Assembly: GCA_903903705.1 (NCBI GenBank) | Contig: CAIUZU010000024.1 | Span: forward strand, 1-5,807 | Length of the DNA stretch: 5,807 bases | Direction: 5' to 3' | From: an uncultured Helicobacteraceae bacterium | GTDB taxonomy: Bacteria; Campylobacterota; Campylobacteria; Campylobacterales; Sulfurimonadaceae | Shown here: positions 1 to 5,807 of the stretch, in pieces | Numbering within the stretch: the stretch's first letter is position 1 | Layout: the number at the start of each line of letters is the position of its first letter | The notes under the pieces: model-generated | What the model saw: the letters and a program-made list of their open reading frames with translations, nothing else | Database searches by the model: none | Told to the model about the DNA's origin: nothing | Program-made: the position numbers and the translations under genes

Positions 1-358
1 CACTCTTCTTATTGAATTTAGAGGTGAAGATGCCGCACTGCTTATAGGAAAAGAGGGGTATAGATATAAAGCGCTCTCATACATGATTTTTAACTGGATA
101 AATACTAAATATCAACTGCAACTTCGTCTTGAGATTGCGGAATTTCTGAAAAATCAAGAAGAGTCTATAATGCGATATCTAGTCACTGTTTGTGAAAACG
201 TAGAGAGAGACGGGCGAGCACAAACTAAAATTCTTGACGGCGTTTTGATTCAAATCGCATTAAAAGAGCTTCGTGAAAAATATCCAAATAAGTATGTTGC
301 TGTGCGTTCTACTCGGGATGGGCTTAAGTTTATTATTATAAACGACTATCACAACTAA
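1..358 (+). CDS. jag: Jag-family KH-domain RNA-binding protein, C-terminal part (5' end outside window)
   Basis: Partial gene entering from the left edge. The reading frame is open from base 2 and gives 118 residues before the TAA at 356-358; an internal Met at base 83 is not the start. Seen: residues 8-19 of the visible part contain GEDAALLIGKEG, whose GKEG is the GxxG loop of a KH RNA-binding fold, followed by the amphipathic stretch ALSYMIFNWI. The last 60 residues sit where Jag proteins carry the R3H domain, but the RxxxH signature is not visible. Known: Jag/KhpB proteins bind RNA and are usually encoded after yidC and before mnmE, which is the arrangement here. The full protein should also have an N-terminal Jag_N domain, which is off the window. 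Inference: a cytoplasmic RNA-binding regulator cotranscribed with mnmE. Identity rests on the KH motif plus position; the precise role is unknown. Confidence 0.82.
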   Translation, partial: TLLIEFRGEDAALLIGKEGYRYKALSYMIFNWINTKYQLQLRLEIAEFLKNQEESIMRYLVTVCENVERDGRAQTKILDGVLIQIALKELREKYPNKYVAVRSTRDGLKFIIINDYHN

Positions 359-363
359 GCGAC

Positions 364-1704
364 ATGAACAATGATACTATAAGTGCCGTTGCAACTGCCA
401 ACGGCATAGGCTCTATTGCAATAATCCGCATAAGCGGTGATAAAGCTTTGGGTATTGCAAAAAAGCTTACCCGCAACAAAGATCTAAATCCGCGTTACGC
501 AACTCTTACAAACATATATGATTTCAAGAATGAACTTATCGACGAGTCTATAGTTATCTATTTTAAAGCACCTTTCTCTTTTACCGCCGAGGATGTCGTG
601 GAGATACAGTGTCACGGAGGATTTATCGTTGCACAGAGTATTTTAAAGGCTACTATAGCTCATGGTGCAAGGTTGGCAACTGCCGGAGAATTTTCAAAAC
701 GAGCTTTTTTTAACGGTCGTATAGATTTAAGCCAAGCAGAAGCCATTGCACAGCTCATAGAAGCAAAAAGTGAAGATGCTTCAAAGATACTGGCACAGCA
801 GATGAAGGGTTCTCTCAAGGAGTATGTGGAGAACATTCGTGATGAAATTATCCATATTCTTGCTTACTCTGAAGTCAGTATTGATTATGCCGAGGAAGAT
901 TTGCCTGAGGATTTGGTCTTACAGATAGAAGCAAAGCTTGAGGGTTTAAGAAAATCTCTGCAAAAAACTCTTCAAGCAAGTAGAGCAAGAGAGGGACTTA
1001 TGCAGGGGTTTCGCGTAGCAATCGTCGGAAAACCAAATGTCGGAAAAAGCTCGCTTCTTAATGCACTACTCAACTACAATCGTGCGATTGTCAGCGATAT
1101 TGCAGGAACGACTAGAGATACGATTGAAGAGCAGGTAAAAGTAGGCACACATCTTATCCGCATAGTAGATACTGCAGGAATAAGAGAATCAGGTGATGAA
1201 ATAGAACGTATAGGGATTGAACGTTCAATCGAAGCGATCAAAGAGAGTGATATAGTAGTTGCACTTTTTGATGCCTCTAGAGCAACGGATAGCGAAGATG
1301 AACAGATGCTCTTACTCATAAAATCATATGCTTGCGACAAACATGTAATATACCTAAAAAACAAGATAGATCTTGAGCAGAAGTTTTCACATGCAGAGAT
1401 AAAATTTGGTATTGAACTAAACTCAAAAGAGAGTGTTGATCCTCTTGTTGGAGCTTTAGAAAATATTATGAATAGTACAAATAGCTCCGATGAGATGATG
1501 CTAATATCGCAAAGACAGATAAGTGCAGTTGAGTATACTCTAAAAAATATAGAGGAATCTTTTTTTCCTCTAAGAGACCAAGAGTTGGAGATCTTCTCAT
1601 TTCATCTAAACGAAGCCGTAAAGGAGATAGCTTCTATCACCAGACCTTTTGAAAACGATGAGATGCTTGAGAAAATGTTCGGCAGTTTCTGTTTAGGAAA
1701 ATAG
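364..1704 (+). CDS. mnmE: tRNA uridine-5-carboxymethylaminomethyl(34) synthesis GTPase MnmE (TrmE)
   Basis: A 446-residue protein, essentially full length (E. coli MnmE is 454). With MnmG it installs the 5-carboxymethylaminomethyl group on wobble uridine 34 of certain tRNAs, using GTP hydrolysis and a methylene-tetrahydrofolate-derived carbon. Seen: N-terminal folate-binding domain with FTAED (73-77), IQCHGG (81-86) and RAFFNGRIDLSQAEA (113-127). The helical domain is interrupted by a G domain with G1 GKPNVGKS (222-229), G2 GTTRDT (248-253), G3 DTAGIR (269-274) and G4 NKID (333-336). The protein ends in FCLGK (442-446), the conserved C-terminal motif with its Cys at 443. All key motifs are intact. 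The ATG lies 5 bases after the jag stop with no clear Shine-Dalgarno, so translation may be coupled to jag. Its TAG overlaps the ruvX start by one base. Confidence 0.98.
   Translation: MNNDTISAVATANGIGSIAIIRISGDKALGIAKKLTRNKDLNPRYATLTNIYDFKNELIDESIVIYFKAPFSFTAEDVVEIQCHGGFIVAQSILKATIAHGARLATAGEFSKRAFFNGRIDLSQAEAIAQLIEAKSEDASKILAQQMKGSLKEYVENIRDEIIHILAYSEVSIDYAEEDLPEDLVLQIEAKLEGLRKSLQKTLQASRAREGLMQGFRVAIVGKPNVGKSSLLNALLNYNRAIVSDIAGTTRDTIEEQVKVGTHLIRIVDTAGIRESGDEIERIGIERSIEAIKESDIVVALFDASRATDSEDEQMLLLIKSYACDKHVIYLKNKIDLEQKFSHAEIKFGIELNSKESVDPLVGALENIMNSTNSSDEMMLISQRQISAVEYTLKNIEESFFPLRDQELEIFSFHLNEAVKEIASITRPFENDEMLEKMFGSFCLGK
1695..1698 (+). promoter_or_regulatory. Ribosome binding site of ruvX (AGGA)
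   Basis: AGGA lies inside the last mnmE codons, 5 bases before a GTG at 1704. It supports that GTG as the ruvX start even though it shares its G with the mnmE TAG. The next residues, KYIAIDLG, are the usual N-terminus of the family, so no other start is needed. Confidence 0.6.
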
Positions 1705-2093
1705 TGAAATATATAGCAATTGACTTAGGTTTAAAAAGAGTAGGACTAGCTTACAGTGCACATAAAGATCTTGTAACTCCGCTAAAGGCCGTTGAGCGAA
1801 AAAATAGGGATCAAGCTTCAAGAGATGTAAAAAAAATTATTGATGAGTGGGAAGCTGATGCCGTTGTCATAGGTATACCGATGGGTGGAAGCAGCGAAGA
1901 TGAGATGAGGCGACGTGTGGCTCATTTTATAAATTTGGTCGGTTTTAAGGGCGAGATTTTTTATCAAGACGAGAGTAACTCATCTATCGAAGCAGAGTGC
2001 ATGATGCGGGGCGAGATAAAATATATCCGTGACGGACGTATCGACTCAATCTCTGCTATGATAATTTTGCAGAGATTTTTAGCTAAAAAGTAG
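1704..2093 (+). CDS. ruvX: RuvX/YqgF-family Holliday junction resolvase-like nuclease
   Basis: A 129-residue RNase H-fold protein, close to the usual length (about 135-140). Seen: beta-1 with IDLGLKRVGLAYS (6-18), where Asp7 is the first metal ligand; VVIGIPMGGSS (54-64), the second core strand and loop; QDES (88-91), where Glu90 is the second acidic residue; and GRIDSISA (111-118), where Asp114 is the third, followed by the helix with ILQRFL. The usual DERxTT is DESNSS here, a variant I recall from Campylobacter RuvX. Known: the family is described as a putative Holliday junction resolvase and, in E. coli YqgF, as linked to 16S rRNA 5'-end maturation and to transcription, so the substrate is not settled by sequence. 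The GTG start overlaps the mnmE stop by one base, implying coupled translation. It ends 2 bases short of the convergent ktrA stop. Confidence 0.93.
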   Translation: MKYIAIDLGLKRVGLAYSAHKDLVTPLKAVERKNRDQASRDVKKIIDEWEADAVVIGIPMGGSSEDEMRRRVAHFINLVGFKGEIFYQDESNSSIEAECMMRGEIKYIRDGRIDSISAMIILQRFLAKK

Positions 2094-2108
2094 ATTTACA
2101 CCTTTTTA
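2076..2108. terminator. Possible weak bidirectional terminator between convergent ruvX and ktrA
   Basis: The convergent stop codons (TAG 2091-2093 plus, TAA 2098-2096 minus) sit in an A/T-rich patch. TAAAAAG at 2084-2090 can pair with CTTTTTA at 2102-2108 around an 11-base loop, placing a T run on the 3' side of either strand. A perfect palindrome TTTTTAGCTAAAAA also occupies 2076-2089. The stems are short and nearly GC-free, so this is not a convincing intrinsic terminator; it is listed because the operons meet here and no better candidate exists in the window. Confidence 0.25.
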
Positions 2109-2743
2109 CTGAGTGCTTCAATGTCATTGCTGTTGCCAAGAACTACTAGAATATCACCCTCTTCAAGAATATCGTTCTTTTCAAATGAGGTGTACCATTC
2201 GCCTTGATGTTTGTAGGCTATAGGCTTAACCTCAAACTCCTCTTTAAATATCGGGGAGAGAATTGAGCTTCCCACCCAAAATGATGGAACAACCATCTTT
2301 GCAAGCTTCATCGTAATAGAGAGATCAATAGTCTCATAGTGCATATTTTTAACGATTTTTTTGACTAGTTTTTTTGCAGATTCCATCTCAGGATAGATAA
2401 CTTTAGCCGCACCCAGTTTTGAGAGAATCTGACCGTGCACTTGAGTAATCGCTTTTGCCACTACGGTTTTGATACCGAGTTCTTTAAGTGCCATAACGGT
2501 AAGTATACTAGCTTCAAGGTGCTCTCCAATACTTACAATCGCTATTTCCGCATCTGCTATTCCTGCTTCATACAAAGCTTTTGGGTCTGATGAATCAAGT
2601 GCGATAGCATCCTGAACAAACTCACTGATATCTCTAATCTTCTCTTCATCGTTATCTATGGCAATAACAGCTTCTCCCTGCTGTGCCAAACCTTTTGCTA
2701 CATGGTATCCGAACTTTCCTAGCCCAATAACAACATATGTCAT
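2096..2743 (-). CDS. ktrA: KtrA/TrkA-type potassium uptake regulatory subunit (single RCK unit)
   Basis: A 215-residue cytoplasmic protein, the length of KtrA (about 220), not of the two-domain E. coli TrkA (458). Seen: RCK_N Rossmann domain, about residues 1-125, with GLGKFG (7-12) and the acidic IDND (29-32) ending strand 2, the dinucleotide or ATP/ADP-binding signature; then VVAKAITQVHGQILSKLGA (94-112) and VIYPE (115-119), typical of KtrA. The RCK_C domain covers about 135-212. Known: KtrA forms an octameric ring under a KtrB dimer and gates K+ flow according to bound nucleotide. The ATG overlaps the ktrB stop as ATGA and is preceded by a good Shine-Dalgarno within ktrB, so the pair should be made together. 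TrkA-family is an equally valid general name. It is the last gene of the minus-strand unit. Confidence 0.93.
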   Translation of the reverse strand: MTYVVIGLGKFGYHVAKGLAQQGEAVIAIDNDEEKIRDISEFVQDAIALDSSDPKALYEAGIADAEIAIVSIGEHLEASILTVMALKELGIKTVVAKAITQVHGQILSKLGAAKVIYPEMESAKKLVKKIVKNMHYETIDLSITMKLAKMVVPSFWVGSSILSPIFKEEFEVKPIAYKHQGEWYTSFEKNDILEEGDILVVLGNSNDIEALSKKV

Positions 2744-4038
2744 ATAATCACCTTTCCTTCTGCATATTTAATACGGGTTTGCACCGCTTTTCCTACTATA
2801 ACTATGGTAAATGCAAAAACACCGATTCTGCCCATTAGCATAAGCAGTATGATGTTAAGTTTTCCTATGTCACTAAAGAGGGCACTATAGCTTAATACTC
2901 CGCCGTTCCCAGTTGATACGCCTACCGTAGCGAATGCCGAACAGGTTTCAAAAAGAGTTCTGACAAAGTGAAGATTCTCACTCTCATTTAAAATAATAGT
3001 TGATATCAGTATATAAAATGAAGCAACAAATATAATCGCATACGCTTTATTGATTTGATATGGAACTAAACTTCTATTAAAAATATGCGGATTGTTTTGA
3101 CCGCGAAGCGTGTACCAAACTCCTATGACAGCGAGTGCCAAAACTGTGGTTTTAATCCCTCCTGCTGTTCCTCCTGGGCTGCCGCCAGTAATCATAAAAA
3201 CAGTTCCGAAAAAGAGATCAGAGTCGTTAAATGTAGAAAAATCGATACTATTAAATCCGGCAGTGCGGTAGTTCACGGATGCAAACCAAGCAGCCATTAT
3301 TTTTTCCCATGCTTTCATATTTCCCAATGAATTTGGGTTGTTCCACTCAAGTGAGAGGATGATTGCCATTCCTGCAAGAATCAAAATAGCAGATGTCCAT
3401 AAAACCAGCTTAGTGTGTGTTGAAAGCCGAGTTAGCGATTTTTTACGGTAGTTATAGAGTTCTAAGAGTACCAGATATCCCAATCCGCCTATAATAATGA
3501 GTAACGGAATAGTGATATTTATGACTAAATCATTTTTAAAACCCATCATGTTATCGCTAAAAAGAGAAAATCCTGCATTGTTAAAAGCAGAGATTGAGTG
3601 AAATAAACCAAACCATACCGCATCATCGAGCGGCATATCTACTAAAAAACGTAGTGAGAGTATAACCGCACCGCTTATCTCAATAATTATAATACTGGCA
3701 AAAACGATTTTTAAAAAGCGAAAAATTCCAGTCATACCCGGATAGTTTAGAGACTCTTTTAGAATAAGGCGGTCACGATAGCCAAGTTTTTTCCCGCGCA
3801 TAATAGCTAAAAACGTAACTGCCGTCATATATCCCAATCCGCCGATTTGAATAAGCAAAAGGATGACAATATGCCCAAAACCGGTAAAATCTACCGGAGT
3901 GTCTTTAACTATGAGTCCAGTTACACACACCGCAGAAGTGGCAGTAAAAAGCGCATCCATAATAGAGAGTTCTCCTTTATGGGCAAAAGGAAGCATCAGT
4001 AAAAAAGCGCCTATACCGATAAGAATAACAAAACTCAT
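2740..4038 (-). CDS. ktrB: KtrB/TrkH-type potassium channel/transporter subunit
   Basis: A 432-residue inner-membrane protein, KtrB-sized (about 445) and shorter than E. coli TrkH (483). Seen: four M1-pore loop-M2 repeats, each with its filter glycine: CVTGL (Gly41), FNNAGF (Gly156), YRTAGF (Gly261) and ATVGVSTG (Gly373). The intramembrane gate loop GGSPGGTAGGIKTT is at 285-298. GRIG (403-406) holds the conserved Arg404 of the last helix, followed by Val where Pro is common. Known: KtrB dimers carry K+, in Vibrio with Na+ dependence, and are gated by the KtrA ring. The only ATG/GTG/TTG start in this frame that keeps helix 1 is the ATG at 4038, but it has no nearby Shine-Dalgarno and gives almost no cytoplasmic N-terminus. 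The end overlaps ktrA as ATGA. The operon order, after a Kdp-like two-component system, argues for K+-responsive expression. Confidence 0.95.
   Translation of the reverse strand: MSFVILIGIGAFLLMLPFAHKGELSIMDALFTATSAVCVTGLIVKDTPVDFTGFGHIVILLLIQIGGLGYMTAVTFLAIMRGKKLGYRDRLILKESLNYPGMTGIFRFLKIVFASIIIIEISGAVILSLRFLVDMPLDDAVWFGLFHSISAFNNAGFSLFSDNMMGFKNDLVINITIPLLIIIGGLGYLVLLELYNYRKKSLTRLSTHTKLVLWTSAILILAGMAIILSLEWNNPNSLGNMKAWEKIMAAWFASVNYRTAGFNSIDFSTFNDSDLFFGTVFMITGGSPGGTAGGIKTTVLALAVIGVWYTLRGQNNPHIFNRSLVPYQINKAYAIIFVASFYILISTIILNESENLHFVRTLFETCSAFATVGVSTGNGGVLSYSALFSDIGKLNIILLMLMGRIGVFAFTIVIVGKAVQTRIKYAEGKVII
2748..2755 (-). promoter_or_regulatory. Strong ribosome binding site of ktrA (AAAGGTGA)
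   Basis: On the minus strand AAAGGTGA ends 4 bases before the ktrA ATG, with a second AAGGA just upstream (2759-2755). Both lie in the last codons of ktrB. This is the best Shine-Dalgarno in the window and contrasts with ktrB, which has none close to its start; it may serve to raise KtrA relative to KtrB. Confidence 0.7.
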
Positions 4039-4078
4039 AAAAATAATTTTAACATCTTGCGTTTGCGTTGGAAATCCT
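4039..4078 (-). promoter_or_regulatory. kdpE-ktrB intergenic leader with tandem hexamer and SD-less start
   Basis: This 40-base gap is the longest non-coding stretch in the window. On the minus strand it holds AAAGGA (4080-4075, starting in the kdpE stop), a tandem repeat ACGCAA-ACGCAA (4068-4057), and an A/T-rich run up to the ktrB ATG. The AAAGGA is 36 bases from the ATG, too far to serve it. A separate ATG at 4055 opens a 6-codon frame (MLKLFL) whose TGA overlaps the ktrB ATG as ATGA. No convincing promoter is visible. A translational control role is possible but unproven. Confidence 0.3.
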
Positions 4079-4768
4079 TTAGTTATTGCAACAGAATCTA
4101 TATCCGATGCCGGATTCTGTTTTAATGTAGTTTGGTCTTGTGCTGTTTTGCTCTATTTTTTTTCTCAAAGTGTTTACATAAGTTCTAAGATACTGCATCT
4201 CACTTTGATATCCTACTCCCCAAACCTCTTTAAGTATCTGCTTGTGCGTAAGTGTTTTGTTTGTGTTGAGCAAAAAATATTTGAGCAGTTCGTACTCGAT
4301 AGGAGTGAGTTTGAGCTGCTCATTTTTAAAGAAAATATCCCTTGATGCGACATCCATCTCTAACTCGCCGCAGAGAATTTTGCTTGATATGTTTTCATCG
4401 CTTATATTGCGTCTAAGATTTGCTCTGATTCTTGCCAAAAGCTCATTTACGGAAAACGGTTTTGTTATGTAGTCATCTGCCCCCACATCGAGTGCCGCTA
4501 TGATCTCTTTTTCATCATGTCTTGCACTCAAAACCACTACCGGAATTTTTGAAATCTCCCTTACTTGTTTAATAAACTCTTTTCCGTCTCCATCCGGCAA
4601 TCCAAGATCCACAATTAGAAGATCCGGATTATGGCTTAAAAACATCATCATGGCATTTTTTTTATTTTCACATGAGATATGGTTAAATCCATACTCTTTA
4701 AAAGTAATTTCCAATAATTTTTTTACGGACGGATCATCTTCTATTATTTGAATAAGATAATTTTTCAT
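4079..4768 (-). CDS. kdpE: KdpE-like OmpR/PhoB-family response regulator
   Basis: A 229-residue two-domain transcription factor of standard length. Seen: receiver domain, about 3-120, with the acidic pair Asp11-Asp12, the phosphoacceptor Asp54 in IVDLGLPDGDG, Ser81 in the conserved Thr/Ser position (VLSARHD) and Lys103 in TKPF; all active-site positions are present. The winged-helix DNA-binding domain, about 128-226, has LTPIEYELLKYF (154-165), EVWG (181-184), YLRTYVNTLRKKIE (193-206) and TESGIGYRF (217-225). The YLR-Y---LR-K-E and TE-GIGYRF segments are those of KdpE rather than OmpR or PhoB. Known: KdpE is phosphorylated by KdpD and activates high-affinity K+ uptake genes under K+ limitation. 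Its ATG overlaps the kinase stop as ATGA, with a weak AAGG 10 bases upstream. Inference: its target may be the ktrBA genes directly downstream, or kdp genes beyond the right edge. Confidence 0.9.
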   Translation of the reverse strand: MKNYLIQIIEDDPSVKKLLEITFKEYGFNHISCENKKNAMMMFLSHNPDLLIVDLGLPDGDGKEFIKQVREISKIPVVVLSARHDEKEIIAALDVGADDYITKPFSVNELLARIRANLRRNISDENISSKILCGELEMDVASRDIFFKNEQLKLTPIEYELLKYFLLNTNKTLTHKQILKEVWGVGYQSEMQYLRTYVNTLRKKIEQNSTRPNYIKTESGIGYRFCCNN

Positions 4769-5799
4769 ATTAAATTTGCCTTTTTAATAATCGGTAATAT
4801 AGCTTCTATAAGAATACCGTTATTTACTGCACTTGCTTTTATCTCTCCCCCATGTATACCGACGATACTTTTGCAAATAGAGAGACCTATACCGCTGCCT
4901 GAGATATCGTTTGAATCTTCAAGGCGATAAAATTTATCAAAAATATTTTTCAGTTTTGTTTCGTCGATGTGGCTGCTCTGGTTAAAAACCACTATTCTTA
5001 GTGTATCGTTTAAATCTATAATATCTAAAGTTACCTTTGTATTGTTTATAGAATATTTAAAAGCGTTATCTAAAAGATTTATGATAAGCTGTTTTAACAA
5101 GATATTATCACCCCAGAAAAGTCTGAAATCTTCAATTTTTATATCAAGAAGTTCATCTTTTTGTTTGTCTGAAAACTCTTCCAATGCAACACCTACGATA
5201 TCTTCAAAATCGCACCAGTCAAATTTTAGGTTGATACCTCCGTTTGAGAGTCTTGTGCTGTCAAGAATATTTGTAATTAATCTTTTCATTCGCATTGAGG
5301 CATAGTTTACATCCTCAAGCAGATTTTTTGTACTCTTTTCGTCTAGGTTGGAGTTATAAAGAAGAAGATTTGTTGTACCGATAATAGTTGAGAGTGGTGT
5401 ACGCAGATCATGAGAGATAATGTTTAACAAACTCTCTCGCATCTCATTTTGTTTGGTTTGTGTGTATAGATTTTTGGCTTGAATCGTAATTATCCATCCG
5501 ACAATACCGAAAATAATAAAGCTCCATACATAAAGTTCGTTATGCACTTTAAAACTGTAGAGAGGCGGAATGTAGAGAAAGTTAAAAAAAATTACACTTA
5601 AAACGGTAATAAATATTGTTGCTTTTGTATTGCCGTGAATCGCAACGATAACTACGGGAATGATGTGTATCAACCCAATATTTATGATATCTAAGTGATC
5701 ACGGAAAATATGGCTTACAAGCGTTATAACAAGTAAGATACCCAAAGCCTTAAGAATATAAGCATAAATTCCGTGAGTAAAACTAAAGTTTTTTATCAT
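4765..5799 (-). CDS. kdpD: KdpD-like membrane sensor histidine kinase lacking the KdpD N-terminal half
   Basis: A 344-residue kinase, far shorter than E. coli KdpD (894). Seen: a DUF4118-type membrane domain with four hydrophobic segments (about 13-31, 39-54, 58-76 and 88-107) and the linking FNFLYIPPLYSFKV (72-85), typical of the KdpD membrane module. It runs directly into HisKA with ISHDLRTPLSTIIG (128-141; phosphorylated His130), then an ATPase domain with N box NLLDNAFKYS (241-250), F box FDKFYR (287-292) and an intact G2 box GSGIGLS (301-307). The KdpD N-terminal domain, Usp domain and GAF domain are absent. The G1 box, normally DxGxG, reads NQSSH (273-277). The ATG at 5799 is bounded by an in-frame TAA (5805-5803) two codons upstream, so the protein is not cut by the window edge. 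Inference: senses K+ or turgor and phosphorylates the adjacent regulator; kdpD applies only to the C-terminal half. Confidence 0.85.
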   Translation of the reverse strand: MIKNFSFTHGIYAYILKALGILLVITLVSHIFRDHLDIINIGLIHIIPVVIVAIHGNTKATIFITVLSVIFFNFLYIPPLYSFKVHNELYVWSFIIFGIVGWIITIQAKNLYTQTKQNEMRESLLNIISHDLRTPLSTIIGTTNLLLYNSNLDEKSTKNLLEDVNYASMRMKRLITNILDSTRLSNGGINLKFDWCDFEDIVGVALEEFSDKQKDELLDIKIEDFRLFWGDNILLKQLIINLLDNAFKYSINNTKVTLDIIDLNDTLRIVVFNQSSHIDETKLKNIFDKFYRLEDSNDISGSGIGLSICKSIVGIHGGEIKASAVNNGILIEAILPIIKKANLI

Positions 5800-5807
5800 G
5801 CATTAGG

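Noticed and set aside
83..358. An independent 91-residue gene starting at the ATG at 83
   Set aside because: The frame is open back to the window edge and the residues before this Met contain the KH GxxG loop, so it is an internal Met of jag.
1074..1364. 96-codon minus-strand open frame inside mnmE
   Set aside because: It lies opposite the conserved G domain of mnmE and has low-complexity Ser/Ile-rich content typical of an antisense shadow.
2076..2089. Perfect palindrome TTTTTAGCTAAAAA as a protein-binding operator
   Set aside because: It is inside the last codons of ruvX at a convergent 3' junction with no promoter to regulate; short A/T palindromes are common at this base composition.
2096..2743. 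Calling this gene full-length TrkA with one half lost
   Set aside because: At 215 residues with one RCK_N and one RCK_C it matches normal KtrA architecture, and it is paired with a KtrB-sized channel, so nothing is missing.
3863..4345. 160-codon plus-strand open frame spanning the ktrB start and much of kdpE
   Set aside because: It is antisense to two genes with complete, intact family motifs, its translation resembles no family, and it shows no Shine-Dalgarno or domain; a shadow frame.
4967..5305. 112-codon plus-strand open frame opposite the kinase
   Set aside because: It is antisense to the HisKA and ATPase domains and its Ser/Phe-rich translation has no recognisable motif.

Overview
The window is compact, AT-rich bacterial chromosome, read here as Campylobacterota (Epsilonproteobacteria), most like a Sulfurimonas or Sulfurovum relative. 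This rests on the jag-mnmE order, a RuvX with a DES motif in place of the usual DER, and overall protein character. The placement comes from recognising the proteins, not from a database search. I see no mobile element, tRNA, rRNA, CRISPR array or phage gene, and no non-coding stretch longer than 40 bases.

Left part (about 1-2093, plus strand): the 3' end of jag (KH-type RNA-binding protein), then mnmE (tRNA wobble-uridine modification GTPase), then ruvX/yqgF (RNase H-fold nuclease). They are packed as one transcription unit: 5 bases separate jag from mnmE, and the mnmE stop overlaps the GTG start of ruvX by one base. This is core RNA and DNA housekeeping. The jag-mnmE pair is normally the tail of the rpmH-rnpA-yidC-jag-mnmE cluster, which would lie to the left of the window.

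Right part (2096-5799, minus strand, read right to left): a four-gene potassium module. A membrane histidine kinase resembling only the C-terminal half of KdpD is followed by a KdpE-like OmpR-family response regulator (ATGA overlap), then a KtrB/TrkH-type K+ channel subunit after a 40-base gap, then a KtrA/TrkA-type RCK gating subunit (ATGA overlap). The layout suggests a Kdp-type two-component system in one operon with a Ktr-type transporter rather than beside kdpFABC. Kdp genes could still lie beyond the right edge.

The two units converge with only 2 bases between stop codons, in an A/T-rich patch that could form a weak bidirectional terminator. The points most worth a second look are the pairing of the kdp-type sensor/regulator with ktrBA, the short kinase with a degenerate ATP-binding G1 box, and the ktrB start, which has no Shine-Dalgarno sequence. 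Nothing here clearly amounts to an undescribed system.
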